Below, piece after piece: positions 40,842 to 50,600 of a stretch of DNA of 64,000 nt. The DNA comes from Enterobacteriaceae bacterium 4M9. GTDB lineage: Bacteria; Pseudomonadota; Gammaproteobacteria; Enterobacterales; Enterobacteriaceae. Positions within the stretch are counted from its first letter, which is position 1. The number at the start of each line of letters is the position of its first letter. The stretch is from contig JAADJJ010000001.1 of assembly GCA_010092695.1 (NCBI GenBank), forward strand, positions 2,418,001-2,482,000, written 5' to 3'. A program made the position numbers and the translations under genes. Below the pieces are notes generated by a model. It was not told the origin of the DNA. It saw only the letters and a list, made by a program, of their open reading frames with translations, and made no database searches.

Positions 40842-43019
40842 TTATTTGGTTTTCAGGCCAATCTGGAGGGAATCAGCAAGCCACGCGGATTTGAGTTCAT
40901 AGCCGTCAATGCCCGGGAAGGTGTAGGGCGCAATGGCGTCATTGGCAAACTCGTCAAACCCAGGCACCTCATCCCATTTGTTCTGATACACCGCAGACAT
41001 AATTGCGGAAACGGCCATCTCAACGCCGTAGGCAGCACCGATAGCGGCCGTGATACCGCCAAACACCTTCCAGCGGGTGGAGTTAAACGCATTTTTAATA
41101 CGGGTCATGCGACCTGCGGCCTGTTCGGCACCGTTGGCGAGCGCGTTTTCCTCGTTAGCCACGTTTTGTTCCTCAGCCTCCTCGCTGCCGCTGAGTTCTT
41201 CAACAAATGACGTTTCGCTGACAATAGCGCTGCCTTCCTCCACACTTTCCACCGTGACTTCAGCCGCACCGGCGAGTCCATCGACAACAGGGCCGAGTAC
41301 CGCAACCAGCGCCAGCGTTGCCGTGACGGCACCCATTACGATTTCAAAGGTGATTTCCGCTTTGGTTTTGGTGACGTTGACGGTCATGTTGCGCACCGAC
41401 TGGGTGAAGTTGAAGACCTGTTTGGTGGCGCCGGTTGATGTGGTCACTGTTTTCAGGCCAAGGCTGACCTGTTCGGTGTAGTTGATGTGTACGTCGTATT
41501 GCCAGCTCTGTGAGTAGGTCAGGTCAATGAACTTGATTTCGAGAAAGCTGTGTTCAAGGTTCATTTCAAACTGCCCGGCGGCGATGGTGACCTGGGTTGC
41601 CTCATAAAATTCCAGGTTGCCGTTCGTGAGGTCGACAATGTATTCCTTGCCGTTGCCGCTGAGGAACCACTGGCTACCGGCTACGTTAACCTTGACGGAA
41701 TCACCGCGCAGATCAGGGTTGTAGTAGTAGCCGCCGTTGCCATCCGGGTATTTGAAGGCGTTAACCAGTCCCTGAGGGAGTGTGCTGTTGTCCAGATCGG
41801 TCGAGTAGCCATTATCTGCCGTGCTGGCATCGGGATCGTCTTCCATTTTGAAATAGCCGTAGGTCAGTTTGTTAACGTTTTTAATAGACAACCCGTCGTT
41901 AAAGATGGAGAAATCTTCATCGTTGGCGTTGTCAAACAGATGCTTTGCCCCGCCGAGCATCATGTTTTTCATGAAGTTCTGCCCGCTAATCAACATTCCT
42001 ACGTCAGCGCCATTAGCATCCGGGCCGGTGGGAATAGCATTTGGCGAGACCTGATGGTTAGTCCCTGGTGGATTGTTTTGCACCATGGTCAGCACACCCA
42101 TGACCGAACTGGTCATGGTTTGTTCATCAATAACCGCATAGCTGGTTGTGGTGGGGTCTATCCAGGTATAACTGGGTGATTTATCAAGCTGTAGCGTCAG
42201 ATCAATCACCGAGAAGATGAAGTTGAAATAGCTGATGTTGCTGTTGAACCATTCACTCATTAAATCAGGGAGTACGGCATTGCCAATACTGCCTGCATTA
42301 GGTGGATTCATAATGTTCATTACTACAACCGCCGGTGTGCCACCCGCCTCGTGACTTAGCGCGACAAGCTGGTTGGAAAAAGAGTGGATGAACTGATAGA
42401 CGGAAAGAAAGGTATTCTGGTCTTTGTCCTGGCTGAAGAACAGGGCGTAGAAAACGGAATTGTCGGGTGCGCCAAGGGTCCAGGCCGATCCTTTGGTATT
42501 TATCGCCACGCTCCAGTCGCTGGCGATGGTGACGCCGTTGGCCGCAAAGTCATTAATTAGCGCCGTGTCGATAATATATTTGTCGAGGTCGTCAACAATG
42601 CCGTCTACGCCGCTATTTATCACAAACGACTTCTGATCCGGGTCAGGGATCCAGTCCATATTGATCTGGATGATGACGCTCATGCCCAGCCCGTCAAGCG
42701 AATAGCTGTGAGCACCCGCCTGGTAGGTGCCACCTGCGACAGGGACAATCATGTTGATGTTTTTGCCGTCGCCGCCGGTAGTGAGTTGCCAGGGGCTGAG
42801 GCTGGCCTGAATCTGATAGCTTGGGTCATCGCTCGCAGCCTGCGAGATGCTTTTCACCCGGCTGTCTACGCTGCCCCAGTTGTCTGTTAGCGCCGTGTTG
42901 GTGGTGTCGTAATGCAACGCCACTACCGTATCCCAGTTGTAGGTATCGGTTGTGGGGCGAGTGGGTATTTCTGTTACCGGGACCGGGGCGAGGGTGGTGT
43001 CATCGGTGGTAGTCGCCAT
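40842..43019 (-). CDS. P47/OrfX2-like (TULIP-fold) protein B
   Basis: A 725-residue protein, close to OrfX2 in size. It has the signature TYNWDTVVALHYDTTN (residues 26-41). Blocks parallel to protein A include MSEWFNSNISYFNFIFSVID and SVMGVLTMVQNN, followed by QVSPNAIPTG (A: QISPSAIPTG). Two hydrophobic segments (about 558-587 and 653-678) are split by a strongly acidic linker rich in Glu (about 589-635). It ends WLADSLQIGL, similar to P47-family C-termini. No signal peptide. The start at 43019 is preferred because AGGA lies eight bases upstream; ATG 43034 lacks one. It lies 29 bases before gene A. Confidence 0.72.
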   Translation of the reverse strand: MATTTDDTTLAPVPVTEIPTRPTTDTYNWDTVVALHYDTTNTALTDNWGSVDSRVKSISQAASDDPSYQIQASLSPWQLTTGGDGKNINMIVPVAGGTYQAGAHSYSLDGLGMSVIIQINMDWIPDPDQKSFVINSGVDGIVDDLDKYIIDTALINDFAANGVTIASDWSVAINTKGSAWTLGAPDNSVFYALFFSQDKDQNTFLSVYQFIHSFSNQLVALSHEAGGTPAVVVMNIMNPPNAGSIGNAVLPDLMSEWFNSNISYFNFIFSVIDLTLQLDKSPSYTWIDPTTTSYAVIDEQTMTSSVMGVLTMVQNNPPGTNHQVSPNAIPTGPDANGADVGMLISGQNFMKNMMLGGAKHLFDNANDEDFSIFNDGLSIKNVNKLTYGYFKMEDDPDASTADNGYSTDLDNSTLPQGLVNAFKYPDGNGGYYYNPDLRGDSVKVNVAGSQWFLSGNGKEYIVDLTNGNLEFYEATQVTIAAGQFEMNLEHSFLEIKFIDLTYSQSWQYDVHINYTEQVSLGLKTVTTSTGATKQVFNFTQSVRNMTVNVTKTKAEITFEIVMGAVTATLALVAVLGPVVDGLAGAAEVTVESVEEGSAIVSETSFVEELSGSEEAEEQNVANEENALANGAEQAAGRMTRIKNAFNSTRWKVFGGITAAIGAAYGVEMAVSAIMSAVYQNKWDEVPGFDEFANDAIAPYTFPGIDGYELKSAWLADSLQIGLKTK

Positions 43020-43092
43020 GGCTTTATTCCTCATTTAATAGACGCGTTGAGTTCCCGGCACGCCATGCGCGCCGGGTAGTGGGGAGTCAGTG

Positions 43093-44445
43093 TCAGGAAA
43101 GGTTTCCACGAAAGTAGAGCGCGCCGTCAAGCGCACCACTGGTCAGGGTGAACGACTGGCCATTCGCCTGCCAGTTGAGCAAGTCGGTAACATTGACGAC
43201 ATGATTACCGAGAGTGGACTGCACGGTGTTATTGATGTTCGACATCCCGACATCGTTAACCCGGTCACCAAATCCGTTAATGGCATCCGTGATGTCGGCA
43301 ATCAGACCTACCAGCGTCAGGCCCAGCCCCACCAGAATGATATAGTCGTACCAGGGAATATCCTGGTCGTGAGTACTCTTCGGATTTGGGTCCTGCTCAA
43401 AGGTCATTGTGCCGCTTGCTACATCCAGAGACAGGGGGTTGACCGTTTGCGTCGTCCAACTGTATGAAGCATCGGGAAGGTTTGCCAGACCAAAGAGAAA
43501 GGTAAGTGGACCGCCACCTGCGCTGGAGGTTTGCAGTCCGTCTCCGGCGTCGGATGGCCATAGCGAAAAACTGTTGGTATTGATGTCATCGCCGTCCACC
43601 GTGACGGTAAAAGAGCCGTTGTTAGAAATAAGCGAATGCTGGTTTGACTGGCTGACGGAAAAATTTCCGCCAGGAAAGGTGGTTTGCACGCCGGGCAACA
43701 GTGTGTTTTTGAAAAAGATATTCTGCGAGATAAGCGCCACGGCATTCACACCTGGCACCAGCGCCGTTGAGTCAAAGGCCGGGGTTGCCGGAAAGGGCGA
43801 GTCGTCGAGCATCGAGAGAAAGCAGAGCGCTTCAATATCACCTGACGCAACATAGTATTGCCACTTATACGGCCTCAGCCAGGTCGTTGTTCCGGCCGGC
43901 ACAGGCACAACGCCCGCGAAGACATATTGCAGGTTATCCCGGTTCTGGTAGAAGGCTTCCTGGATTATCTGTTTAAGCATGCCGATAGCGGCACTTGTCA
44001 GTTTGCTGGAAGGGTCGGTGACGGTGAGAATGGCGACATAACCAGGGTCATCTGGCGTTGCATTTTGCGTGGGCGAGAACACCAGTTGTGTCAGTGACCC
44101 TTCACCGTTGAGTTCCTGTTGATTGCCAGGCCCCATCCAGCCCAGCGTGATTTCCATCAGCAGCGTAACACCGGCCATATCCCATTCACCGTTGACGCCA
44201 GGAAGATTAGAAATGCTCAGGCTGCCATCTTTGATGGGAACATTGAGCTTCATCAGGCTGTTCTGGCCACCGTCGGCCATATTCCAGACATCCAGATGAA
44301 CATTGAGAGTCGTAATAGCCCCAGTGACGGTGTCGTGGTCGGTATAAACAATGGGCATGGTTACCGACGCCAGATTATTACGCATGATGTCGTTGACTTT
44401 GTCTTTGGTCAGCGCATAGGAATAGTCATACTGATAAGTATCCAT
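43093..44445 (-). CDS. P47/OrfX3-like (TULIP-fold) protein C
   Basis: A 450-residue protein, first gene of the operon. The N-terminal signature is DTYQYDYSYALTKDKVNDIM (residues 2-21), a diverged form of that in proteins A and B. GVNGEWDMAGVTLLMEITLGWM, AIGMLKQIIQEAFYQNRDNLQYVFAGV and the later PGVNAVALISQNIFF correspond in order to blocks of A and B. A hydrophobic segment is at about 366-382, and the end (SFTLTSGALDGALYF) is beta strand. The start at 44445 fits the family; an upstream ATG at 44574 adds 43 basic, unmatched residues. It is separated by 73 bases from gene B. Confidence 0.68.
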   Translation of the reverse strand: MDTYQYDYSYALTKDKVNDIMRNNLASVTMPIVYTDHDTVTGAITTLNVHLDVWNMADGGQNSLMKLNVPIKDGSLSISNLPGVNGEWDMAGVTLLMEITLGWMGPGNQQELNGEGSLTQLVFSPTQNATPDDPGYVAILTVTDPSSKLTSAAIGMLKQIIQEAFYQNRDNLQYVFAGVVPVPAGTTTWLRPYKWQYYVASGDIEALCFLSMLDDSPFPATPAFDSTALVPGVNAVALISQNIFFKNTLLPGVQTTFPGGNFSVSQSNQHSLISNNGSFTVTVDGDDINTNSFSLWPSDAGDGLQTSSAGGGPLTFLFGLANLPDASYSWTTQTVNPLSLDVASGTMTFEQDPNPKSTHDQDIPWYDYIILVGLGLTLVGLIADITDAINGFGDRVNDVGMSNINNTVQSTLGNHVVNVTDLLNWQANGQSFTLTSGALDGALYFRGNLS

Positions 44446-45458
44446 AAGAGCAACCCCGTTTTTATAATGACGAGTAACCCGATGAACAGCAAATGGCATT
44501 TCTGCTTTAATCCAGCCTAGCCGCTTTTTTATGCCGGTCAACATGACTGGAAAATTAAAATTCTGCATTAACAAATTGGGTGCAATTAATGAGATTAGTT
44601 ATTTTTTCTTGTGTGTTGTTTTAAATTTATTCTCAAGGTGAGGGTGAGTGTAAACGTGAAAAGGATATTATCAGCAGGCTGTGATGGTACGTTATTTGGT
44701 GTATCTGGTTGAGTGAGGTTTATTACTCCTTGATAAGCACTGACGCTGGGTGGAGAGCAGTAATAATGCTGATAGCATCTTTTTTTAATTTGCCTTCCTG
44801 TAAGGTAATTTATTTATCTTGTTGATATTTATAATTCTTTAAATTCTACACTTCTTGCTGTGAGATAAGGATTAATAGTGACTCATTCATCTTTAAGGTG
44901 TTTTTAGTGGTTTTGTTCTTTAATTTTAGGCTGACTTGATTCTGAGGCTTGTGAAATTTTTTTGAGATGATGATGCTGATGTTATTATCTCTCTCGCGTA
45001 ACCAGTTTGATTCAATTAAAATAATCCGTTGTTTTTGTTTGAGAGTAACCCTGATTAATTGGGGGTGTTTATTTAGGAAGTTAAATCGACTTTTTCGTTA
45101 TCGTTTAATATTTATTTTGTTTTTAATTTAATGATATAACATACTAGAAAGCATGAGATATATTATCTTGTTACGGATATATCTGGAGGTAAGGAATTAA
45201 ATAATGGTTGCGTGGCTGGATATTGTTCACATATAAATTTTCTTTGGTTGGTATAAGTATTTATATGAGGGAATTAATATTTACGGGAATGATTAGGTGA
45301 GTCATTAAAACGCAAGTGTTAAGAGTGAGTGGGGCGAGCTCATGCACCATGATTGCCACAAACAGGCAACTATTCATGGGCGCTTCGCAACGCAATGGTA
45401 TGAAAGACGCCCCGCGTAGCGGCGGGGCGAGATTGTGCTGGAGGGTTTTTGCGCGACG
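44446..45458. other. AT-rich non-coding segment upstream of the P47-like operon
   Basis: About 1 kb without a credible gene. Two 60-base lines counted by hand (44761 and 44821) are 25-27% G+C, far below the flanking genes. It must contain the operon promoter. Such DNA is typical of H-NS-silenced, horizontally gained loci. No operator was recognised. Confidence 0.7.
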
Positions 45459-45950
45459 TTAGTCGTTTGCCGAAGCCTGGTGAGATCCCCTGGCTTTTTC
45501 GGTGGTGCGATCATGACTGCCTGAATAGATGAAGAACAACGCTATCCCCAGACAGACAATGGCACCGAGACGGCTCATTGAAAACGCGATTGGCGCATTC
45601 GCCAGCCAGCCGAAATTATCAATCAACATACTCATTGTCAGCTGTCCGAAGATGACGGCAACGGTGGCGACTGCTGTACCGATGCGCTGCACCGCCAGAA
45701 CCATAATGACAATATACGGCACGCCAAACATCGCACCCAGCAGTTGCCATTTGGGGACATCCAGCAGGGTGACAGCGTGTCGAGGTTCAAAAAAGAAAAT
45801 GAGCAGGCCGGTAATGAGTGCACCCACGGAAAAGGTCAGAAACGCGCATTTAAAAACGCCCACGTTGTTGCCCAGTTGACCATTTATCGCCGCCTGTATG
45901 CTCAGTGCGGCTCCGCCTGCCACCGCTAAAATAATCATGATTATTGTCAT
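45459..45950 (-). CDS. DMT-family transporter (DUF606/YdcZ type), second of a pair
   Basis: A 163-residue membrane protein with five hydrophobic helices and the DUF606 pattern: LSIQAAINGQLGNNVG near the N-terminus, then WQLLGAMFGVPYIVIMVLAVQRIG and VIFGQLTMSMLIDNFGWL. These half-size members usually act in pairs, and the neighbouring gene encodes the partner. The start at 45950 is favoured over 45953 by GGAG spacing. Substrate unknown. Confidence 0.85.
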   Translation of the reverse strand: MTIIMIILAVAGGAALSIQAAINGQLGNNVGVFKCAFLTFSVGALITGLLIFFFEPRHAVTLLDVPKWQLLGAMFGVPYIVIMVLAVQRIGTAVATVAVIFGQLTMSMLIDNFGWLANAPIAFSMSRLGAIVCLGIALFFIYSGSHDRTTEKARGSHQASAND

Positions 45951-45959
45951 CATCTCTCC

Positions 45960-46394
45960 TTACCCCTGAGCAACCAGGAAAAGCGCAGCAACGATAAAAA
46001 ACAGTGCAATGATGCGCCTGCTATTAATTTTCCTGCGCGGTGTGCCCAGCAGGCCGAAATGGTCGATGATAAGACTCTTTGATACCTGACCGGCAAGCAC
46101 GCCAATCATCGTCATAGCGATGCCAATGGCCGGTGTCGCGACCGTCAGAATAACCACGTAAATGGGGCCCAGCACGCCGCCCAGCAGGTGCCATGACGGT
46201 TGGGCGAAAAATGACGGGCTGTTACGAGGGCTAAAGAACAGCATCAGCAGAAAGGTCAGTGCCGTACCCACAGCAAAAATACTGAACGTGGCCCATAAAT
46301 CGCCAACTTCACCGCCAAGCGGTCCCAGTAACCCCGCCTCTACGGACAATCCCATTCCACCTGCGATAACGAGTAAAACCAGTAAAAATTGCAT
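45960..46394 (-). CDS. DMT-family transporter (DUF606/YdcZ type), first of a pair
   Basis: A 144-residue five-helix membrane protein parallel to its neighbour: GLSVEAGLLGPLGGEVG, WHLLGGVLGPIYVVIL, VLAGQVSKSLIIDHFGLLG. The stop is only nine bases from the start of the second gene, so the two are co-translated and probably form a heterodimer. The start at 46394 is an ATG nine bases after AAGGTG. Divergent from the LysR-type gene, which likely controls the pair. Confidence 0.85.
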   Translation of the reverse strand: MQFLLVLLVIAGGMGLSVEAGLLGPLGGEVGDLWATFSIFAVGTALTFLLMLFFSPRNSPSFFAQPSWHLLGGVLGPIYVVILTVATPAIGIAMTMIGVLAGQVSKSLIIDHFGLLGTPRRKINSRRIIALFFIVAALFLVAQG

Positions 46395-46493
46395 AGCACA
46401 CCGCACCTTATTGTTGAGGCGAAAAAGGTTAGCGCGTAAGGCCTGTGAGAAAAATGCTACAGTGAGTGAAACACCTGTGCAGGATATGCATCA

Positions 46494-47423
46494 ATGTACG
46501 ACGTCGGCAGCATCACTATCCGCTCACTACTCATTTTTATTGCAGTCTATGAAACACAGAATTTTTCTGTGGTGGCCCGGCGTGAAGGGATTTCCGCGTC
46601 CCAGGTGTCGCGGGTGATTCAGCAGCTTGAGGATGCACTCGGTCAGCAGCTGTTTTATCGCAACACGCGAGCCGTTATTCCCACTGAGAGCGGGCATCTT
46701 TTTATTGGCTATGCGCGAAGCATGACGACTAGTCTTGAGCAGGCCCGCCGGCAGCTCAATGAACGGGCGCTTGAGCCTTCAGGGCTGGTACGTATCAACG
46801 CACCGGTCTTTTTCGGGCAGCGGCACGTAGCACCTGGCTTACCAGGACTTACGGCGCGTTATCCGCACCTGAGCATTGAGCTTACGCTTACGGACGATTA
46901 CATCGATCCTCATCGCGATGCGGCAGATGTGATTTTTCGCATCGGTACGCTTACCGACTCGTCTTTTCACGCCCGCGTCTTCGGCCAGCAGTTTTACCAT
47001 CTGGCGGCATCACCGTCCTATCTGAAGAAATATGGTCCACCGCGCGGGCCTGATGATTTAAGCCGACATCACTGCCTGGTGTACCGGGGTTCTTCCGGGC
47101 CTAACCGCTGGCTGCTGCGGCGCCCGCAAGAGGAGTGGGTACATTATCCTGTCACGCCGCTAATGGCGTCTAACAATGCTGAAACATTGCTGGTTGCAGC
47201 CCTTGGCGGTATGGGCATTGTGTTATTTCCTGACTGGCTGGTCAGTGAGAGGTTGCACAACGGCGATCTGGTGGCATTACTGCCGCAGCTGGAGAAGGCA
47301 ATTAGCACAGAACCGCAGCATATTGCCGCTATCTATCCCAATTCGCGCCATGCGCCGCTCAACGTCAGGGCAGTGATTGATCATTACATTGAGGCCTTTG
47401 GCAAACCGCTTTACTGGCAGTAA
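46494..47423 (+). CDS. LysR-family transcriptional regulator
   Basis: A 309-residue LysR regulator with the helix-turn-helix FSVVARREGISASQVSRVIQQLE (about residues 24-46) and a substrate-binding domain of the CrgA/AphB-like group (GLVRINAPVFFGQRHVAPGL, RIGTLTDSSFHARVFG, ALGGMGIVLFPDWL). It is divergent from the DMT pair over 99 bases and converges with the NRPS genes. It likely regulates the transporters; control of the NRPS genes is possible but unsupported. Confidence 0.88.
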   Translation: MYDVGSITIRSLLIFIAVYETQNFSVVARREGISASQVSRVIQQLEDALGQQLFYRNTRAVIPTESGHLFIGYARSMTTSLEQARRQLNERALEPSGLVRINAPVFFGQRHVAPGLPGLTARYPHLSIELTLTDDYIDPHRDAADVIFRIGTLTDSSFHARVFGQQFYHLAASPSYLKKYGPPRGPDDLSRHHCLVYRGSSGPNRWLLRRPQEEWVHYPVTPLMASNNAETLLVAALGGMGIVLFPDWLVSERLHNGDLVALLPQLEKAISTEPQHIAAIYPNSRHAPLNVRAVIDHYIEAFGKPLYWQ

Positions 47424-47490
47424 AGCGTGATACTAAGCGCTTATAAACAGGCTCTGCCATCAGGTGCGCTGGCAGAGAAAAGTAGGGTAA

Positions 47491-47525
47491 AAGGGCAACT
47501 CGCAATAACGTTGCCCTTATTTTTT
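47491..47525 (+). terminator. Rho-independent terminator of the LysR gene
   Basis: AAGGGCAAC (47491-47499) pairs with GTTGCCCTT (47510-47518), followed by a T-rich run. Confidence 0.88.
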
Positions 47526-47565
47526 GATGTTTTCGAAAGAAGAACGCTTAAGTCACGATTCTCGC

Positions 47566-47597
47566 GGCCCGGACATTGCGTTGCCATGTTCCGGGCC
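47566..47597 (-). terminator. Hairpin downstream of the NRPS genes
   Basis: GGCCCGG (47566-47572) and CCGGGCC (47591-47597) form a strong stem that extends with ACAT/ATGT. It lies 20 bases after the thioesterase stop codon. No T run follows. Confidence 0.6.
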
Positions 47598-47616
47598 ACT
47601 TAGCACCTCAGAAGCG

Positions 47617-50600
47617 TTAGCCTGCCACCCACGTTTTCAGCACAGGACCGATGGTTTTTAACGCCTCGGCGCTGAGCATGCTGTCGTGGGTACTGGGGAC
47701 ATTATGCGTAACAATCTTCCCGGTAACGTACTGGCTCCACAGTTGCGGGTCATAGTCTTCATCACCTTCAGCAATGCGTGCGGCCTTGAAGAACAAGACA
47801 TCACCTTCATAGACGCCCGGTACGAATGCCGCCAGCAGGGCTGGCGCATCACGGAATTCGGCAAGAATGTGCTCGAAGACATTCATCCCGACATCTGCCA
47901 GTGGATGAGCGGCCTGAGTAAGCTGCTGTTGCAGCACACTCACGCTCAGCATGGTTTCATCCTGCGGCACCGCGCCGGTGAGGGCTTCAAACATGGCGCG
48001 CAGACTCTCTTTGTCGGTGCGCACGCTGTTTTTGTACTTCGACCAGAGCGGATAACCGTCCATAAAGGTCAGGGATTTCACGCACTGGCGATCTTTTTGT
48101 AACAGCGTGGCCACCTCATGCGCGAGATGGCAGCCAAACGACCAACCCAGTAGCGAATAAGGCCCATGCGGCTGCACTTTATAGATTTGCGCAAGATAGG
48201 CTTTCGCCATTTCATGGATGGAGTGCGGTGCCAGCCCGGTACTGAGCCTTCTGGCCTGTATGCCATACAGCGGCTGCTGTGCGCCCAGGTAAGGAATCAG
48301 CCCTGAATAGGACCAGCTCAAACCACCGCCGGGATGCAGACAGAACAGCGGCATCTGGGTTCCGTGTGGCTGTAGCGGCAACATCACATCCAGCACGCTG
48401 CGCCGGTCGCCGCTTTCCAGGCTTTGGGCCAGTTGGGCGACGGTGGGCGATTCAAACAGATCGCGCAAGGTCAGTTTTACGTTGAGTGCTTTATCAATCT
48501 GGGTGATAAGACGAGCCGCCAGCAACGAGTGGCCGCCGAGCCAGAAAAAGCTGTCGTCCACGCTGACATGTTCTACCTTCAGCAGTTCACAGAATTTATC
48601 CACCAGCCAGCGCTCGTTATCCGTTTGTGGCTCGCGTCCGGTGCGCGTAGTCAACTCAGGTTTTGGCAGCGCGGCCATATCAAGCTTGTTGTTGGCATTA
48701 AGCGGCAGCGCATCAAGCACAATAATTGCCACCGGCACCATAAAATCGGGCAGGTGCTGACGCGCATACTGTTGTAGCTGTTCGGGCAGCGTCTGGTCGT
48801 GCTTATCGGCCACTACCCAGGCAACAAGCTGCTTGTTCCCCGCGGCATCTTCCCACGGGTTCACCGCCGCCTGCAGCACGGCAGGATGGCGCGTCAGGAC
48901 GTTTTCGATTTCCCCTGGTTCAATGCGAAAGCCGCGGATTTTCACCTGCTGATCCCGGCGTCCCACAAACCGCAACGCGCCGTCGTGACGCCACTTAACG
49001 ATGTCACCGGTACGGTACATCCGGCTGCCAGCAGGGCCGAACGGATCGGCAACAAAATGGCTGGCGGTCAGCGACGGGCGATTGAGATAGCCACGCGCCA
49101 ATCCACGCCCGGCAATATACAACTCACCGGGCACGCCGACAGGCACCGGTTGCAAAAACACATCCAGAACGTAAAGCCGGGTGTTGTTCATTCCCATGCC
49201 GATGGGGACATCAAGATACGGCGCATCCGCATCGTTAATCGGGTAATCAGCCGCAAACGTGGTGGTTTCCGTTGGGCCGTAGATGTTCATCAGCGCCAGT
49301 TCTGGCCAGCACTCGCGCACGGTTTGCACAGCACTGCTGGAGATGCGCTCACCACCGGTGTAAAGCTTGCGAAGCGTTGCAAGCGAATGTGGCGACTCTT
49401 CAGCAAGCAGCCGGAACAGCCCGGAGGTTAAAAAGGCCGCCGTTACCTGATTGTCGATAAGCGTTGACGTCAGCGTGGGCAAGTCCAGCTCGTCACCAGG
49501 CACAATGACCGCCTGGTGACCGTTGAGTAGCGCCGCCCAAAGCTCGTAGGTTGAGGCATCAAACGCGTAAGGAGAGTGCAGCAGAATGCGCTGATGATCT
49601 TCTCCTCGCCAGCGTTTATCCAGCGCCATCACCACCACGTTATCCTGGGTTGTGGCAATGCCCTTAGGTTGCCCCGTTGAGCCAGAGGTGAACATTACGT
49701 AGGCCAGATGATGCGCGCGCAGTGCAAGTTCATCGCACACAAGCTCGTCCTGTGCCTCTGTGCCCGTCACGACTTCAACAGCCAGTTGCGTCGGTAGTGC
49801 CGCGTGGCGATAGCGTTCATCAACAATGGCAACGCTCGCACCTGCTTCACGAACAATATGCTGCCAGCGATCTGAGGGATCGCTGGTACGCAAAGGCACA
49901 TAAAAGCCGCCCGCTTTGGCGATAGCCAGCACGCCGATGACCAACGCAAGCGAGCGTTCCATCAGTACGGCCACACCGTGCTCCACAGCAGCACCGTGCT
50001 GTTGCAGGCGTCTGGCAAGGCTGCTTGCCCGCGCATCCAGTTGCGCATAAGTGAGTTTTTCTTCACCGCAGCTAACGGCAATACGTTCCGGATGGGCCTT
50101 CACCTGCTGTGCAAACTGTGTTGCCAGCGTGGTGGCCGGGACGTCGGCAGCCGTGTCATTGAGTGCGTTGAGCAGATACTGACGCTGTCCGTCCGACAAC
50201 AGTGGAATATTCATGACTGGCGTAGCGGGCGCTTCAGTAATGAACGACAGCAGGTGCTGGAAAACCTGCACCAGCATTTCTGCCGTCGGGTGATCGAACA
50301 GATCGACGGCGTATTCCAGCTGAGCATCCAGTGCGCAGACCTCGCCGCTTTCGTCGCGACGTTCGTCAAAGTTAAACGTCAGGTCGAATTTTGCAGGCGT
50401 AAACCCTACCGGCTGTGTCTGAGCCGTTAAATCTGCAAACTGTGTGTCGGTGCCGGCGTTGTTCTGCAGAACCAGCATGACCTGAAACAGCGGATGACGT
50501 GACGATGAGCGATCCGGGTTAAGTTCTTCAACCACTCGATCAAATGGCACGTCCTGGTGGCTGTAAGCGGACAGCATAAACTCCCGCACGTTTGCCAGAA

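Noticed and set aside
39415..44445. A complete botulinum-like toxin gene cluster
   Set aside because: No zinc protease, NTNH-like protein or botR-like sigma factor was found on either strand within the window. Only the accessory-type proteins are present, so no toxin is claimed.
44446..44574. A 43-residue N-terminal extension of P47-like protein C
   Set aside because: The extension is basic, has no counterpart in proteins A and B, and the family signature starts right after the ATG at 44445.
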